DNA of 64,000 nucleotides from Aspidapion aeneum (GCA_963576565.1 OY755042.1:2594112-2658111), one strand, 5' to 3'. Shown: positions 1 through 12,368, numbered from the stretch's first letter. The notes: generated from the sequence alone by a model not told the origin. Numbers and translations: made by a program.

Positions 1-123
1 CTAAACGAGAATGGCAATCCAAAGATCAATGAGTCAAAAAATTTGACAGAAGATGATTGTCAGGATCGAAGGAGGTGGAGAATAGGCGTCGGACAACGTA
101 GAAAAACGTTCCAAACCGACTAA
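1..123 (+). mobile_element. 3' end of a LINE (family A), truncated by window edge
   Basis: The last ~40 codons of a non-LTR retrotransposon reverse-transcriptase ORF read in frame to TAA at 121-123, ending ...GQRRKTFQTD. The same C-terminus is recognisable at 12853-12990 (minus) and 46270-46400 (plus). The stop is followed by a short TAA/ATA-rich tail, as other copies here end in a trinucleotide repeat. The 5' part lies outside the window. Confidence 0.75.
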
Positions 124-762
124 ATAATAATCATCGATCGGTGGACAAACGGTATGTATTTTGAAAAACGAAGTATTCATCTCCATTGGGGGTGGCAATA
201 TTGGAAAATATGATAACGTTAAATATTTTTAAACTAAATCAACGAACTAAGAAATGTAAATTATATGAACAGATTTGATTGAATACTTTACAGATTTGAG
301 AAGCATTTTATTTTTCTATGCTGCTGGGTGTTGTCAGGATACAGAACCTTTTGTTAAAAATCAGAACAGTCCTGAGAAATCAGGATGGGTTGGCAACCCT
401 AGACCGAGTTGATAGTACAAAATAAAAGAGACAAAAAACAAAACCAATCAATAAGCAGATTGGATTTGATCGAAATCAGTCAAATTTATTATTGACAGAC
501 ACTGAAACATAAAGTTGGCTCTTAATAGCATTAATTATATGGGAATTGGAAACACTTGTGCAGTTATTACACTAACTCGACCTTGGCTCCTTATAATGGG
601 TGTTTGTTCGCCCACTATTATTATTGTTTATAAATCTCGAGTTATTAATACATATAATTATTATAGTATGCCCGACTCGAATTAAGCCTATAAATTATTT
701 TATCTAAACAGACAATATTTTCCCCTAAGAGGTCTAGATTTTGCAATAAAAAACTGCTGAGA
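124..762. other. AT-rich stretch, nothing recognised
   Basis: No open frame of interest, no clear repeat ends and no RNA gene seen in this ~640-base stretch. Confidence 0.5.
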
Positions 763-1035
763 CTAGTTCCCATATTTGAATTTTTCCTCGTCCTTAGCAC
801 CTAAGTAGTTTCTAGCTTTTACGATAGTTAACACATTTGCACAAACATTAATTGCCAATTTTTCATTGACGTCTCTTAAAATTGAAGCATTGTTGGCGTT
901 ATCGCTCGCTGGCGCTAGTCTTAAGTTTACAAAAAGATCCTCGATTGACCTTTCAAACTCTTCAATCGATTTGGCTTCTTGCCTACTTAACTGTAGGTGT
1001 GTAGCTGCCTTTTGTGGAAACAAATTTTTTCTCAT
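763..1035 (-). pseudogene. LTR-retrotransposon gag-like fragment
   Basis: A 90-codon frame opens with MRKNLF and contains QLSRQEAKSIEEFERSIEDL and later RDVNEKLAINV and VKARNYL. This spacing of a helical 'E.F...ieeL' segment, then 'NEkLAin.F', then 'KARNY' resembles the capsid part of insect Ty3/gypsy gag proteins. Relative to that pattern, sequence between the ANV and VKARN segments appears to be missing, and no protease, RT or LTR is adjacent, so this is a decayed fragment. Family assignment is by resemblance only; a host gene exon is the alternative. Confidence 0.4.
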
Positions 1036-1976
1036 ATCTGTTTATAAGGTTTTTACGATGCTGTAGCTTATTTTCACTCAACTTTCTTGATTGTTATAAG
1101 TTTTAGGAAGTTAAGCGTTGTGTAAGTTCTATAATTAGTTCATAGGGACGATATCTATTTCTTCATCTGTGTCGTTATTCTTGAAATCTCCCCGAGCGAG
1201 TACTCCTCGAAATTCGAGCGAAAGTGGGCGTTTCTCCCCCAATCGTATTCTTGACATTCTCACCCGAAAAACGTGTGACATTTTGGCGACTTCTCACCGG
1301 GGAGATCTCGATAGGTGCCGACGTGGTGACTTTTGTCAAAAACTCTTAGATAACCTAGAAAATGTTGTTTTGGTTACGTGTGGGTTTTGTTTTTTAAAGT
1401 TTTTCCCTGTTTGTTTCGTAAATGTTGAAGTATATTTTTTGGCCTCCATTACAGGCTTTTCCTTGATAAACTCCACCATTAAATCTTTTTGGGCTAAATA
1501 TTAAAAAAAAAAAAATTGCTTTTTGAAAAAGTATTATTAAAACAAATTTTTTTTTTATAAATTAGTTTTTAAAAAAACTACTTTTTAAGAAAGTATTATT
1601 TTCAAAAATAATTTTTGTAAAAAAAATATTTTTAGTTTTTTTTTGAAAATTAGTTTTTTGAAAAAGTATTTTTTTTCGAAGAACAACTTTTTTGTGGGGA
1701 CATTTTTTTTGCAAAATGCTGGTGGTCGACACACCGGTTAGGATATGTTTGCTCAATTGAACGAAACATAAGGACAGAGCTATTATTTAAGAAAAAATAA
1801 GTCATGTTTAAATAAAATCTAAATAAAAAATCTTGGGGCAAATTGTTCCCGCGGCAAATCGGCCAACGGCTTGGCCCCTACCCAAATTTATATAACTCAT
1901 TTTTTGTCCATCCATGTCCACAAACAAAAAATCAAGGAAAGAAAAATTGGGGTTACATCCCTTCAACCACATAACT
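1036..1976. other. Unassigned; includes A/T-rich low complexity
   Basis: 1500-1690 is nearly pure A/T low complexity. About 1178-1208 (TTGAAATCTCCCCGAG core) reappears inverted at about 2335-2375, so both belong to some repeat whose ends I could not define. No gene seen. Confidence 0.4.
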
Positions 1977-1984
1977 GTATTTGG

Positions 1985-2180
1985 CAGTGGCGTATGTAGA
2001 AAAAAGTTTCGGGATGGGCCCGAGGCAGTTTGGGGGGGGGCCGAAACCCCATGAGGCCGTATTTTATGCTATTTTATGTTTGTATTCAGGAAATATGTGG
2101 AAAATATCTAAAAAAATCTTAGCTTCGGGGGGGGGGGGCCGGGCCCGGGCCCCCCAGACCCCCCCTTATATACGCCACTG
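1985..2180. mobile_element. hAT-type MITE with 8-bp target duplication
   Basis: A 196-bp element starts CAGTGGCGTA and ends TACGCCACTG (terminal inverted repeats). It is flanked on both sides by GTATTTGG (1977-1984 and 2181-2188), an 8-bp target duplication diagnostic of hAT transposons. The interior has long G and C runs and no coding capacity. Confidence 0.85.
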
Positions 2181-2188
2181 GTATTTGG

Positions 2189-2964
2189 TTAATTGTCTGT
2201 CAAAATTTTTTGCTTTTTTATTGGTCAAAATTGTCACGTAAAAATTTCATATCACTTTTCATGTATTCCCCAAAGCAAGAATACTGCATTTATGCAATAC
2301 AGTGAGAAACGAGGGAGTGCTCACTCGTTGTCACTCCCCGGGGAGTACTCACTCGGGGAGATTTCAAGAATACTGCCACTGACCGCCTGGTCCCTCTTCC
2401 AGCCACTCCCGGATATCCCTACATAAACATGTTAAATGAAACCATGACAGATTATAAAAGAGCACATTTTAAATAATGAAAAAAAATTAAATGAGAGAGT
2501 TTTTGAGATATCGTGTTTTGGAATTTTATAAACTCCATAGGGCTCGCATAAAAATTAACCCAAGGTAAACAAATATATTAATCCTGTCTGCGAGTGTATA
2601 CGCAGTGTTAATTGAAGCTATTATTTGAGTTATTATAATTTAATTGTTTTAAGAATTGAGAGAAGCATATAGGTGATCTTTAACTTTCTTAAATGTCAGT
2701 GATCTTTAGCTTTTTATCATACATCAGTGATCTTTAACTGTATTATATAACTCGTGGGGGTAGGAGATAATTCGACGCGGCCGATTCGCTGCAGCCGATT
2801 CGCCCCCTTGCGCCCCTAGGGGCAAAATATATAATTTTTTTTGACAGTCAAAGAATTAGTACGTGAAGGTCGATGTGCGTTCTAAGTTTTATTATTATAG
2901 CTTAAACCGTTCAGAATTGAAAAAATATGTTGACACCCTAACCTTACTTTTTATTCTGCAACAA
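2189..2964. other. AT-rich, nothing recognised
   Basis: Contains a small direct echo (GTGATCTTTA at about 2672, 2699 and 2726). No supported gene or element boundary. Confidence 0.4.
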
Positions 2965-4194
2965 TAGGGCTGTCTAACAAAACATATGATCCAATCCAAG
3001 ATGTCTTCCATAGGACCAGGGCTATCAAAACGGACGGGCCACGATCCTCCACATTGTTGACGTCACATCCGGGGCTGATTTTTTTTTGATGGTCACATCA
3101 CGACACAGCTGATTGTCTTTAAAATATTAAAGTTGGAATGACGGTTCATGAATATTTAATTTTTTTTTTAAATAAAGCCGGTTTTGATATTGTTTTTACT
3201 ATATTCTTGCAGAACATTTTTTTTTAATGTATAGTAATCCTTAGTTTTTCAGAGCCACTTCATTAGCTCACACAAAAACTAAATTTAAACCAGACGCGAA
3301 TGTGACAAATACAGATGACAAAGTCAAATACATGTCAAATATAACAGTTGGCATGTGGTACATGGCGGGTAATTTGAATTCAAAATAAGATTCTGCTAAA
3401 TCTTGAAGATTTAAACCTTTTAATTATCTTGCATCCTTACAAAAGTTTGGTAGAATATCGGGATGGTGTCTAAGAATATTTCATTGAAATTTTGCGGAAA
3501 TCTGTAGTGCCATTTTAAAAATATCCTGAAAAAACGTCCGACCTCCCATAAGACCCAATGTAAAAGTCAGCCCCCAGAGAACAGCGGATTTTTTCAGGGT
3601 CGTGGCCTGTAAATTTTTGTTGGCCTTGATAGGACAAACAAACCGATTTTCCATAAGCCGTAATGTTAAAAAAAACCTAAATTTCACAAAAACGATTAAT
3701 GGAGCACTTATCCACTTTCTTTTCCCTTCTTTGAGCTGATACCTAGTTCATTTAAATCAAGATGATTTTTTAAGGTCAAAATACTTGGCATTCCATCAAA
3801 ACTAACATTATCAAGATCTCCCCAGCTGCCACAATTCATAACAGCACAGAAACTAATAATAATTATTCAAACTGAGTAACAAAGTAGAAAAAAAGTTAAA
3901 AAAAAACAAAAGTAAATAAAAACATAACCTGACTTTTTGAACAAAACATGGTCCCTTTTATTTGAGATTTACTGGCTTTAATTGATTTATTTTTTAAGAA
4001 AAACGCATTTTTCCCTTGTGTACAAAGGGTCAATACTTAAAACAGCATCTTTGATGTAAATTAAATCGTTTCACTTTTTTTTAAAATTACGTTTTTGTTA
4101 ACATTGCGGCTTATGGGAAAACGCTTTGTTTGTCCTATGGCAACCATCTTGGATCGAAAAACAGCTGATCGTGACAGTTCGTTAGACAAGCTAA
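2965..4194. mobile_element. Terminal-inverted-repeat DNA element (~1.2 kb)
   Basis: The left end (GGGCTGTCTAAC, then CCAAGATG and CCATAGGAC) is matched in inverted orientation at the right end (GTCCTATGG, CATCTTGG, GTTAGACAAGC, to ~4194). A second inverted pair lies at 3630-3665 and 4100-4140 (CATAAGCCG / CGGCTTATG). The interior includes the block 3018-3690, also found at 61124-61740. No transposase is visible; non-autonomous. Confidence 0.5.
3018..3690. repeat. Dispersed repeat X, copy 1
   Basis: Shares long near-identical stretches with 61124-61740, including GGGCTATCAAAA, GACGGGCCACGATCCTCCAC and a TTGACGTCACATCC block. Only the final ~60 bases diverge. Confidence 0.8.
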
Positions 4195-4813
4195 TTGTGG
4201 GTCTGTTCACAGGTCAGGCAGTGTTGGTGGAATCATTAGTAACCGATTAAACCAGGTGTTGTAAAATGTTCATCAAAATGCCCACGGAGACTAATATTTA
4301 ATAATTTTTAAATTGTAAATACTTTCGAAATGTTAATTTTTTCTTTCTATTTATTTCTTTGCACGAATCATCAAGCGATCCTTTGCCTGGGCATGTTTTT
4401 AAAATCCTCTGGTTATACAATGTTAAATTAATTTGTATTGTTTTTTGGAATCTAACTCCTCATTAAATGTTTTTGTTTTGTTTGTTGATTTTTAAATATC
4501 TAATTAACTTCGCTATTTAAATAAAGCCCATTAATTGTCGGTGCTTTCCTATTATCGGTGTCGCACTGGGACTCTAAGGGCCTATTTATTTTTGATAAAA
4601 AATCCCGACAAAAACTACGTTGCAAAAGATTTATTTCATTCAAATCTAGAAAAAAATGTAATGACAAACATTACTGATTTCTTATTTTTTCAAGGGCCCA
4701 ATTTTGGTTCTTGGGGGGGGGGGGGGGCTAGCGGGCTTTTAGAAGGGGGACTACTGAACTTGTAGAGGGACATACCGGTGGGTCAGTCCAATACTGGTCA
4801 TTATTACCCCTAG
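4195..4813. other. Upstream of UPF0489 exon; no gene recognised
   Basis: AT-rich with a G homopolymer near 4714-4727. A first exon and promoter for the downstream gene might lie here or further upstream, but no convincing ATG exon with a donor site was identified. Confidence 0.3.
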
Positions 4814-4865
4814 CTTGAGAACGATTCAGTCAGAATACCAAAGAGAACGTTTTCTTGTCCGACAG

Positions 4866-5974
4866 GTTCAAAGTTGAAAAAACACTCCAAGATTCCAATC
4901 TTTGTAGCCGAATACCACAACGAGGTGCTGCCATTCATCTACAGAAACATCGGCTCAAAGCACCTACCATTAGAAGGTATAACCTTCGTCCATCTAGATT
5001 CTCATCCAGACATGCTTATTCCCAAAAATATGCCGGCAGAAATTGTCTACGAAAAAGAAAAATTATATGAAGAAGTAAGCATTGAAAACTGGATGCTACC
5101 TGCAGCCTTTGCAGGTCATTTTAGTAACTTGATATGGATCAAACCTTCATGGGCAAAGCAAATTCAAGATTCTAGTCAACAATTTTGCATAGGCAAAGAT
5201 AAAGCTTCAGCAACTATTAGAGTTGATAGTAAAGAAAATTATTTCTTGTACGAGTGTTTGTATAAAAATAAAAAAGATATGGATAACTGTAAAACTATAA
5301 ATTTAGATGTTGTTACATTGGGAAACGAAATTAACAATGAAACTGATGACTTTGACTTGTTAGGAAGAATAGTAAATAAGTATCCAGCATCGTACATTTT
5401 GGATATTGATTTGGATTTTTTCAGCACCAGCAATCCCTTCAAAAAGGTATATGCAAAGGCGAACTTGTATGATCGTCTTAAAGAAATATACGGCTTTTTA
5501 CCTCCAAAATCAAAAGAGGAAATTGATATTTTGACGTTTGTAGAAAAAAGAGAAAATCAATTGAATCAACTAGAAAGCCTTTTCAAAAGTTGGCAAGTAG
5601 GTGAAAATGTTAAACTCGAAAACGCAGAACTTATGGAAAAACTAGAGAAATTGAAAGAAGTTATGTTGGAAAATTATAAAGAATCTGAAATAGATTGGGA
5701 ATTGGTTCACGATGCTGGTTGCACCTGTGATGACACCGAGCTGCCACATCATGTTTCTACTTTAGAGGAATTAGAGACCATGTTTAAAAGTTTCAAAAAA
5801 TTTCTAGATGTTCTCAAAACGCCTCCAGTTATAATAACTATTTCTAGATCCACTGAAGACGACTATGCACCTTGTGAAGACATTGATTTTATCCAAAAGA
5901 CTGTTTTAAGTATTTTAAGTGAGAAATTTGCCTGTGATGGACCCATATTAGATTATTTGGAAGATTCAAAGTGA
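4866..5974 (+). CDS. UPF0489 (C5orf22-like) family protein, main coding exon
   Basis: The frame is open from 4814 to TGA at 5972-5974 and encodes ~366 residues resembling the conserved eukaryotic UPF0489/C5orf22 family, whose biochemical role is not established. Counting from codon 4874 (a TTG), family landmarks are [20 protein letters not shown] (13-32), HLDSHPD (40-46), [15 protein letters not shown] (69-83), DIDLDFF (177-183), [12 protein letters not shown] (282-293) and [16 protein letters not shown] (323-338). The Asp/His motifs recall metal ligands of the arginase-like fold; that is inference. No in-frame ATG exists near the 5' end. A pyrimidine-rich TTTTCTTGTCCGACAG acceptor ends at 4865, so the initiator Met is probably on an upstream exon (phase: one base before the intron). 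No internal stops or frameshifts. Confidence 0.85.
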
Positions 5975-6074
5975 AATTTAAATTTTTCACAAAGGTCTTG
6001 TAGAGATGATAGTGAAAAATAGTTTGACATCTTCTATTTGAGATATGTAAAAAGATGTTGTGTTTTTGCTTTAA

Positions 6075-6080
6075 AATAAA
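6075..6080 (+). terminator. Polyadenylation signal of the UPF0489 gene
   Basis: AATAAA about 100 bases after the stop codon at 5974, a normal spacing for a short 3' UTR. Confidence 0.6.
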
Positions 6081-6476
6081 TTAAAAAGAGATCGTATGAA
6101 AGTTTGCCTACAAACATCTGCAGAGCTGAAATAGTGTCAAATAATGTTTACGATGCTAGTATTTGTTCTATCTTAAAATTTGATTGCAGAACATATTAAG
6201 AATAATTAAAAAACTATATAAAATCTGGTATTGTAGAGGAAAGTAAAATTAAAAGTTTATTTTTAAAGAACTTTTGTTCTTGGAGAGTATTCTTAAAAAT
6301 TCTATATTTATGGATAAAATTAAATGGATCCATGATGGATCTGATGCCTTCTTACCCATTAGCACACTCCAAGTGAACTTCACGCTATAACAGTTTTTGT
6401 AAATATCTCAGAAACGGAAGCTTCTATGAAGTTTTTAGTAAGTAATAACATAAATTATTAAAAAAAAAAACATATT

Positions 6477-7110
6477 GTACAGGGTGTCCCAAATTGGGCA
6501 CTTTTAGGGGGTTTAAGGTACTTCTAGGGGAGACAGAGAAAAACTGACCACGCATTGCGAGGCTCAAATTAAAAGAGAAGACTTATAGTGAAAACCGCAT
6601 TTTGAAATATCGTCTCGTCTTTAAGCTACGGGGGCTTTTTAAAAAGTCTGCATTTTGGAAGGGGGTCTATAACTTCGTCATTAGTGGAAATTTTGATTTA
6701 GAGTAAATTGCAATTTTATAGACTTTGTCACGAGGAATTCACCCGCTAAATTACATTTTAACTGTCACTTTTAGTTTTTGAGATATGACATAAAGTTGCA
6801 TTTTTTCTTATAGAATGGCCTATATTTTAATTAATTTTCGAATTTGTCATGGAATTCTCTTCAAAATGATGTATTATATGTCATATCTCAATCAAAATTT
6901 CCACTAATAACGAAGTTATAGACCCCTTTCCAAAATGCAGACTTTTCAAAAAGCCCCCGTAGCTCAAAGACGAGACGATATTTCAAAATGCGGTTTTCAC
7001 TATAAGTCTTCTCTTGAAATTTGACCCTCGTAATGCGTGGTCAGTTTTTCTCTGTCTCCCCTAGAAGTATCTTAAACCCCCTAAAAGTGCCCAATTTGGG
7101 ACATCCTGTA
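6477..7110. mobile_element. Fold-back element Y, copy 1 (634 bp)
   Basis: Starts GTACAGGGTGTCCCAAATTG and ends with the inverse of that sequence. The inverted arms are over 200 bp each and include GACTTATAGTGAAAACCGCA and AGACGAGACGATATTTC. CATATT flanks both sides (6471-6476 and 7111-7116), consistent with a 6-bp target duplication. Non-coding. Confidence 0.7.
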
Positions 7111-7400
7111 CATATTCTGAAAACCTCCTTAATTTATTCCCATACAGTGCCATCGAAAATAGGATACACTGTACATCTAGTAAGACAGGAAAAAGTCTTA
7201 AGTATACTTTAAATAAAAAAGATAGTTTTGTGGTTTTGTTTGCCTCAACAGTTGAGCGAACATTAGCCCCCTCAGTTGATTTTCGTTGCCGAAAATCTGA
7301 AAAATCTCAAGATTTTTTAAAAAATATGAAGTTTTATGAGGTCTGAAAAAGAATATGAACAATTTTATAAAATATGAAGGTGTTGAGAGCCCTGAATAGT

Positions 7401-7826
7401 GTACAGGGTGTCCCAAATTGGGCACTTTTGGGGGGTTTAAGGTACTACTAGGGAATGACGAACTCGAAAATTAATTAAAATATAGGCATTCCATAAGAAA
7501 AAATGCAACTTTATGTCATATCTCAAAAACTAAAAGTGACAGTTAAAATATAATTTAGCGGGTGAATTCCTCGTGACAAAGTCTATAAAACTGCAGTTTA
7601 CTCTAAATCAAAATGTCCACTAATAACGAAGTTATAGACCCCCTTCAAAAATGCAGACTTTTCCAAAAGCCCCCGTAGCTCAAAGACGAGACGATATTTC
7701 AAAATGCGGTTTTCACTATAAGTCTTCTCTTGAAATTTGAGCCTCGCAATGCGTGGTCAGTTTTTCTCTGTCTCCCTTAGAAGTACCTTAAACCCCCTAA
7801 AAGTGCCCAATTTGGGACACTTTGTA
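7401..7826. mobile_element. Fold-back element Y, copy 2 (deletion derivative)
   Basis: Has the same GTACAGGGTGTCCC start, but after ~50 bp jumps to the internal segment and then the complete right arm. It is therefore an internally deleted copy of 6477-7110. Confidence 0.7.
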
Positions 7827-8060
7827 CAGTACTGTAAAGAGCTGATTAGATTTTGTTCAAAATTCATCAATGCTAATTTTTAACGGAGCATCGCATCAAC
7901 ATGTGGTCTTCGGAATGTAGTAGAACACGTTTTTGTCAATAATTTATGTTATTACTAAAAACTTCGTAGGAGCTTCCGTTTCTGAGATATTAACAAAAAC
8001 TGTTTTCAACGCTGATATAGCGAGGAGTGTGCCAATGGGCTTGATAAGTATCGGATTTTT

Positions 8061-9540
8061 TAAATAGCATTCTGAAATTACTCCCTAAGATTACTTATGA
8101 TACCACCATAGTAGATAGTTTCTGGTCGTGGCAAAAACGGCCGACGGCTAACGCAATTTGACACTATTGACATTTGAACGTCACCGGTTAACGTAGGAAT
8201 TTTGACGTACGAAGAACGTGCGCGATTGTGTTTTAGCGAGCTTCTATTAAATTCCGCACTCTTTGGTGGCGCTGGCTGCACAGGTCACAGCAGTGTTGAG
8301 CGGAACCAGGGACAGATGAAAAAATATTCATCAGTCTCTGACGGAGTTTCTGTTACAGTTTAGTAGGCAGAACTCATTTATTTGAATTAGGGGAAAATGG
8401 GGTAATAGGTAATGGGAAATATTTTTTTGCTACTCTTGCATTTTGTCTTTTGTCATTTGAGATATCTGAATAAATCTTTGCAACTACAATATTAATAAAG
8501 TTTTAGCTCTTTTTTAAACATATTTTTCACCAGCAAACCATTTCAAATATTTTTTTTTGTCTGAACGAAACACTTTATTTTTAGTTTTAATACTTAAGTT
8601 TGTTATCAAATGTAAGACTTTCTTTGTACTGTTTTAAATCTTGCTTGTAATAAACAAGTAGTTCAGAAAGGAAATGTTGTCAAATTTGAAGGTAACATTA
8701 CTACTCAAATTAAAGTGCAACAAAAAAGATTATATTTCTTTCCATTTTAAACTACTTGCTTAAGACAAGAAAAACCACAAACAAAGTATTAAAACTACAA
8801 ATAAAGTTTTCCCCCATCTTCCCCTATTTTAATAGTCTTACATACCAAACGACAAATAACCGCACCGTCGACATCGACTAAAACCGGTATCAGAAATGCT
8901 TTTTCGAACTGTTAAATATTGTTAAAGTTATCGTTGTCGGTAAAGTTATCGGGCCTAAATTTGGTAAGACCAAAAACTATCTAGTATTTAATATTTTTAA
9001 CTTTATTCCATGGCGCCTTTAAAATTATTTGCTTAAATTACTACTTTATGATCGATATCTGTCATAAAGTAAATTTCAATATTCAATAGAAATTTTTATT
9101 CTGGTAAATTGAGTTTTATTTATAGCCACTGGCGAAAAATTTTTTCGTTCTATTCAATTACATGATCGTTCAATATTTTACAACAAACAGTAATTTTACT
9201 CCCACACTACAAAAAATACAGGTGTATGTGAGCTCAAAAATCTATAGGGTTTTTCATAGCTAGATCTATTAAACAAATGATAGATTAGCACGATTTCTTC
9301 CAAACCGATAAACCGATTTTAACGAGATTTAGCACAAAAATTTTGCGATTCACGTGGATAAGGCCATTTTTAGCCAAAGAAGGTGGTATTGAAGAGAATT
9401 AAAAAAAAATTAAATCATAATTTGAGAACAACGGCAGTTAAGAAAACGGAATTTTTAAATTACAAAGTGAACAAAAATGAAACTCAACATTTAAGTAAAT
9501 CTAACCAAAATCTTTAAATTTATAAAACCAACCTCTTTTG
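8061..9540. other. Unassigned intergenic sequence
   Basis: No gene recognised. The segment near 8200-8300 is less AT-rich than its surroundings but has no frame with familiar motifs. Confidence 0.35.
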
Positions 9541-9690
9541 CTCGAGAGAAACGAGAATCTCTCGACGAGAGGGTCTTTCTCTCTCGTCTGGTTTCGAGCT
9601 TTCATTCGAGAGAAAATATCTCTCTCGTCTCGTCGAGAGAGGGCGAGACGAGAAGAGAGACGAGAATCTCGTCTCGGCGGCAACACTATA
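9541..9690. repeat. CGAGAG/CTCTCG-rich patch
   Basis: About 150 bases dominated by CGAGAG, CTCTCG and GAGACGAGA motifs in both orientations, able to fold on itself and resembling clustered GAGA-type sites. Confidence 0.6.
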
Positions 9691-10189
9691 AATAGCTCAA
9701 TTTTAATGTGAAAACAGCACTTCATCTCTCTTGAAGGTTTCTTTGAGACTGAAGTCAAACCATGACCCTGTAAAGTTGTAAAAAAAAGAGGATCTGTTTT
9801 CAGGCATGGAACATACATACATTCTTTTGCCTTTGGAAAAATTTCCTTGTAACTACTAGTCGCAGTTGAGCACAAAATTGATAGATATACCTATAATGTA
9901 CGACATGTTTCAACTTTTAGTTTTGATGCCCAAAGCACACTTACGAAATTATACAGTTGGTATTGTTATGAATCAGGTTATTGGGTAATTTTGTACCCAG
10001 TTGCGACTAGTAGGTACAAGTAAACTTAGCAGTTGGGTGTTTTTTTTTATTTAAAATTTTTTTTATTTCCAACTTTTAGGTTTAATTCTTATTTAGCCTT
10101 ATAAAAAGCACTATGCTTTACCCAAAAAGTACGTGTAGATTTCCCACGGATGCGAACAGGGTTACCTTCCATTAAGTGAAGTGAATTTG

Positions 10190-10500
10190 AGGGAGGAGAG
10201 AGGGAGGTGGGAACTAGTAAAATGATGTTGGATAAAAAGTCTTAAAGCGTGTGCAGGAAGATTTTTTGAAATCGCTCTATATTTGTGAAAGGTATAGCTA
10301 CAACTATTACTAATAAGGAGGGTGGGGAGAAGAGAAGGAGGGGGAAACTAGTAAAATGATATTGGAAAAAAGTCTTCTAGCGTGTGCAGAAAGAACTTTT
10401 GAAATCGCTTTTTATTTGTGAAAGTTATTACTAATAAGGATGGCGGGGAGGAAAGAGGGAGAGGCGGAGGGGTGGGGAACTAGTAAAATGGTGTTGGAAA
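10190..10500. repeat. Minisatellite, ~134-bp unit, about 2.3 copies
   Basis: AACTAGTAAAATG recurs at about 10212, 10349 and 10480, each followed by GTTGGA/ATTGGA; the first two are also followed by TTTTGAAATCGCT and preceded by a GGAGGGAG-type purine-rich stretch. Confidence 0.75.
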
Positions 10501-10514
10501 AAAAACCCAAGCTG

Positions 10515-12010
10515 CATTTGGACGTCATATTACGTTACCCATACGTTGCTTGCGATAAACGCGACGTCGGGTGCCGACGTCGTTTCGACCGCCTGACGAC
10601 CCTCGTTTGCACCTAAATGGGGAATACAAATTCGGGTCGCTACGACGTCAGCATCTGACCTTATAGGTAATAGAGTTTACCAATTAACAACGTAATTGTA
10701 CGTTTCCATTGCCTAGAATACATATAGTTTTTGCTAAAAAGAATTCCTGTCGAGTAACTAAAATTATACCTGATAAGTAAATATTTTACACTTATTATAA
10801 TAAGTCTCATAAAAATGGGTGCATTTTACAAATGACAATAATAGTCATGCATGAAAGGGGGTATTACAATATTAATAATTTATATTTTAAAGCAGCAATC
10901 CAACAAAAATTTTACAACGAAGGCATGTTTATTGATAAATGTGATTAAAATACTTTCAAAAAAAGCAAGCGCTCCTGAAATATGCAAGATTTACTAAAAT
11001 ATATATTTGTTAAACAGATCTAATTTTTATTATTTTTTTTATTTTTGTGAAAAAAATATTTTGCTGCCTCACTAAACTCAAATTTGTTAATAATTTTACA
11101 ATTATTCTTTAATTTTTACTTAAAATTAGAAAAAGAAAAAATATTTTATAATGGCCGACAGACGTTAACCTTTTTAGAATGGCGGATTACTGTGTCTGAC
11201 TTAATGTGAACTAATAATATACCAATTTGGATCGGATCTCCACTTTTGGTTGTGAAAGATAACCAAAGAGTCGAAGTCCGACGTCCGGCAAACGTATTTT
11301 GTCCCATTAAATTCGGACGTTCGCCCCGCATGATTTTGCGTCGGCCTACCAAGGGATTGGAACTCAACGTCCGCTCTTTTTGTACTACAATAGGTAAAGC
11401 CCACGGTCCCAAAGCTAACTACCCACCGAAATCATTGTTTTTTTTTTATTTTAAATATTTGTTTTAATATCAAAAATCTAAGGGAAATAAAACCCATACC
11501 CCACGTGTGGAAAGAGGATGGGGTATTATGGTTTCCAAAATCCAAAAAAGATATAAAACTGCGTCATGTCCTGAAGCGTAGCCGTCCTGACCAAAATATC
11601 TCTTGACCAAACAAATGCACTTGTTGTTAGGTTATGGGCGTCTATAAATGACAGAAGCCTGTACATGTGACGCGTAGGCCATATGAACGGACGTGGAATA
11701 GGTCAAGTAAAAGTAACGGAAAATACACCAACCAAACTAAACGCTAGTTTAGGTCTGAGGTTAGGGTCTTCACCGGACGTACCCGACGCCGACGTCTGTT
11801 GGTTGTTGGGCTGGTCAGAGTTTTTGTAGGTCGAACAAACGAACGTAAGACCGACGTTGGGAAATTAATGGTATATTGCGTTGCATTATTTGACGTCGAG
11901 AGATCGTTAAAAAAACGGACGTATATTTGATAACGTTGGTTTTGATATGAATGCGACGTCGCTTAATGAATAATCAATCTTGCAACTTAAAATTCCACTA
12001 AATCCGACGT
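10515..12010. other. Tract enriched in the GACGTC palindrome
   Basis: GACGTC occurs near 10521, 10563, 10576, 10644, 11280, 11791, 11892, 11955 and 12005, with many additional ACGTC and CGACGT near-matches. The region is locally CpG-rich against an AT-rich background. No coding frame is convincing. It may be one or two related repeats or a regulatory tract. Confidence 0.5.
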
Positions 12011-12368
12011 CGGTTCAAGCGTATGCAGAAATAATTTTTCCATATTTTAGATTCTAGCGGCCGGCGCCAGCGCACAGCAAATATTTTTTAAAAAAATATA
12101 AAAAATCAACATCCTGTAGAATTTTAATTAAGTGTTTGCAGATATATTTTTGTACGAAAATTTTATCGTAAAATCATATAAATGTAATTATGTAATACTC
12201 TGTATAAACAGGTGGAGCTCTTTATGTCGCCACACCGCGGTACAGTTTTTGATTCAATATAATAATAATTAAAAACCGTGGGTTTTTTAATAAGTATGAT
12301 AATTGATAAGTCGTGGGTTTGTTTTTTATTTATAAATCAATTTTACAACGTTCCACTTCTTCTGTTAT

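Larger units (their letters stand above)
6339..8060. mobile_element. Outer fold-back element with ~130-bp inverted arms
   Basis: 6339-6470 (CCCATTAGCACACTCC, then CTCAGAAACGGAAGCTTC, then AATAACATAAATTATT) reappears inverted at about 7918-8060. Between the arms lie two copies of a smaller fold-back element. No coding capacity. Confidence 0.6.
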
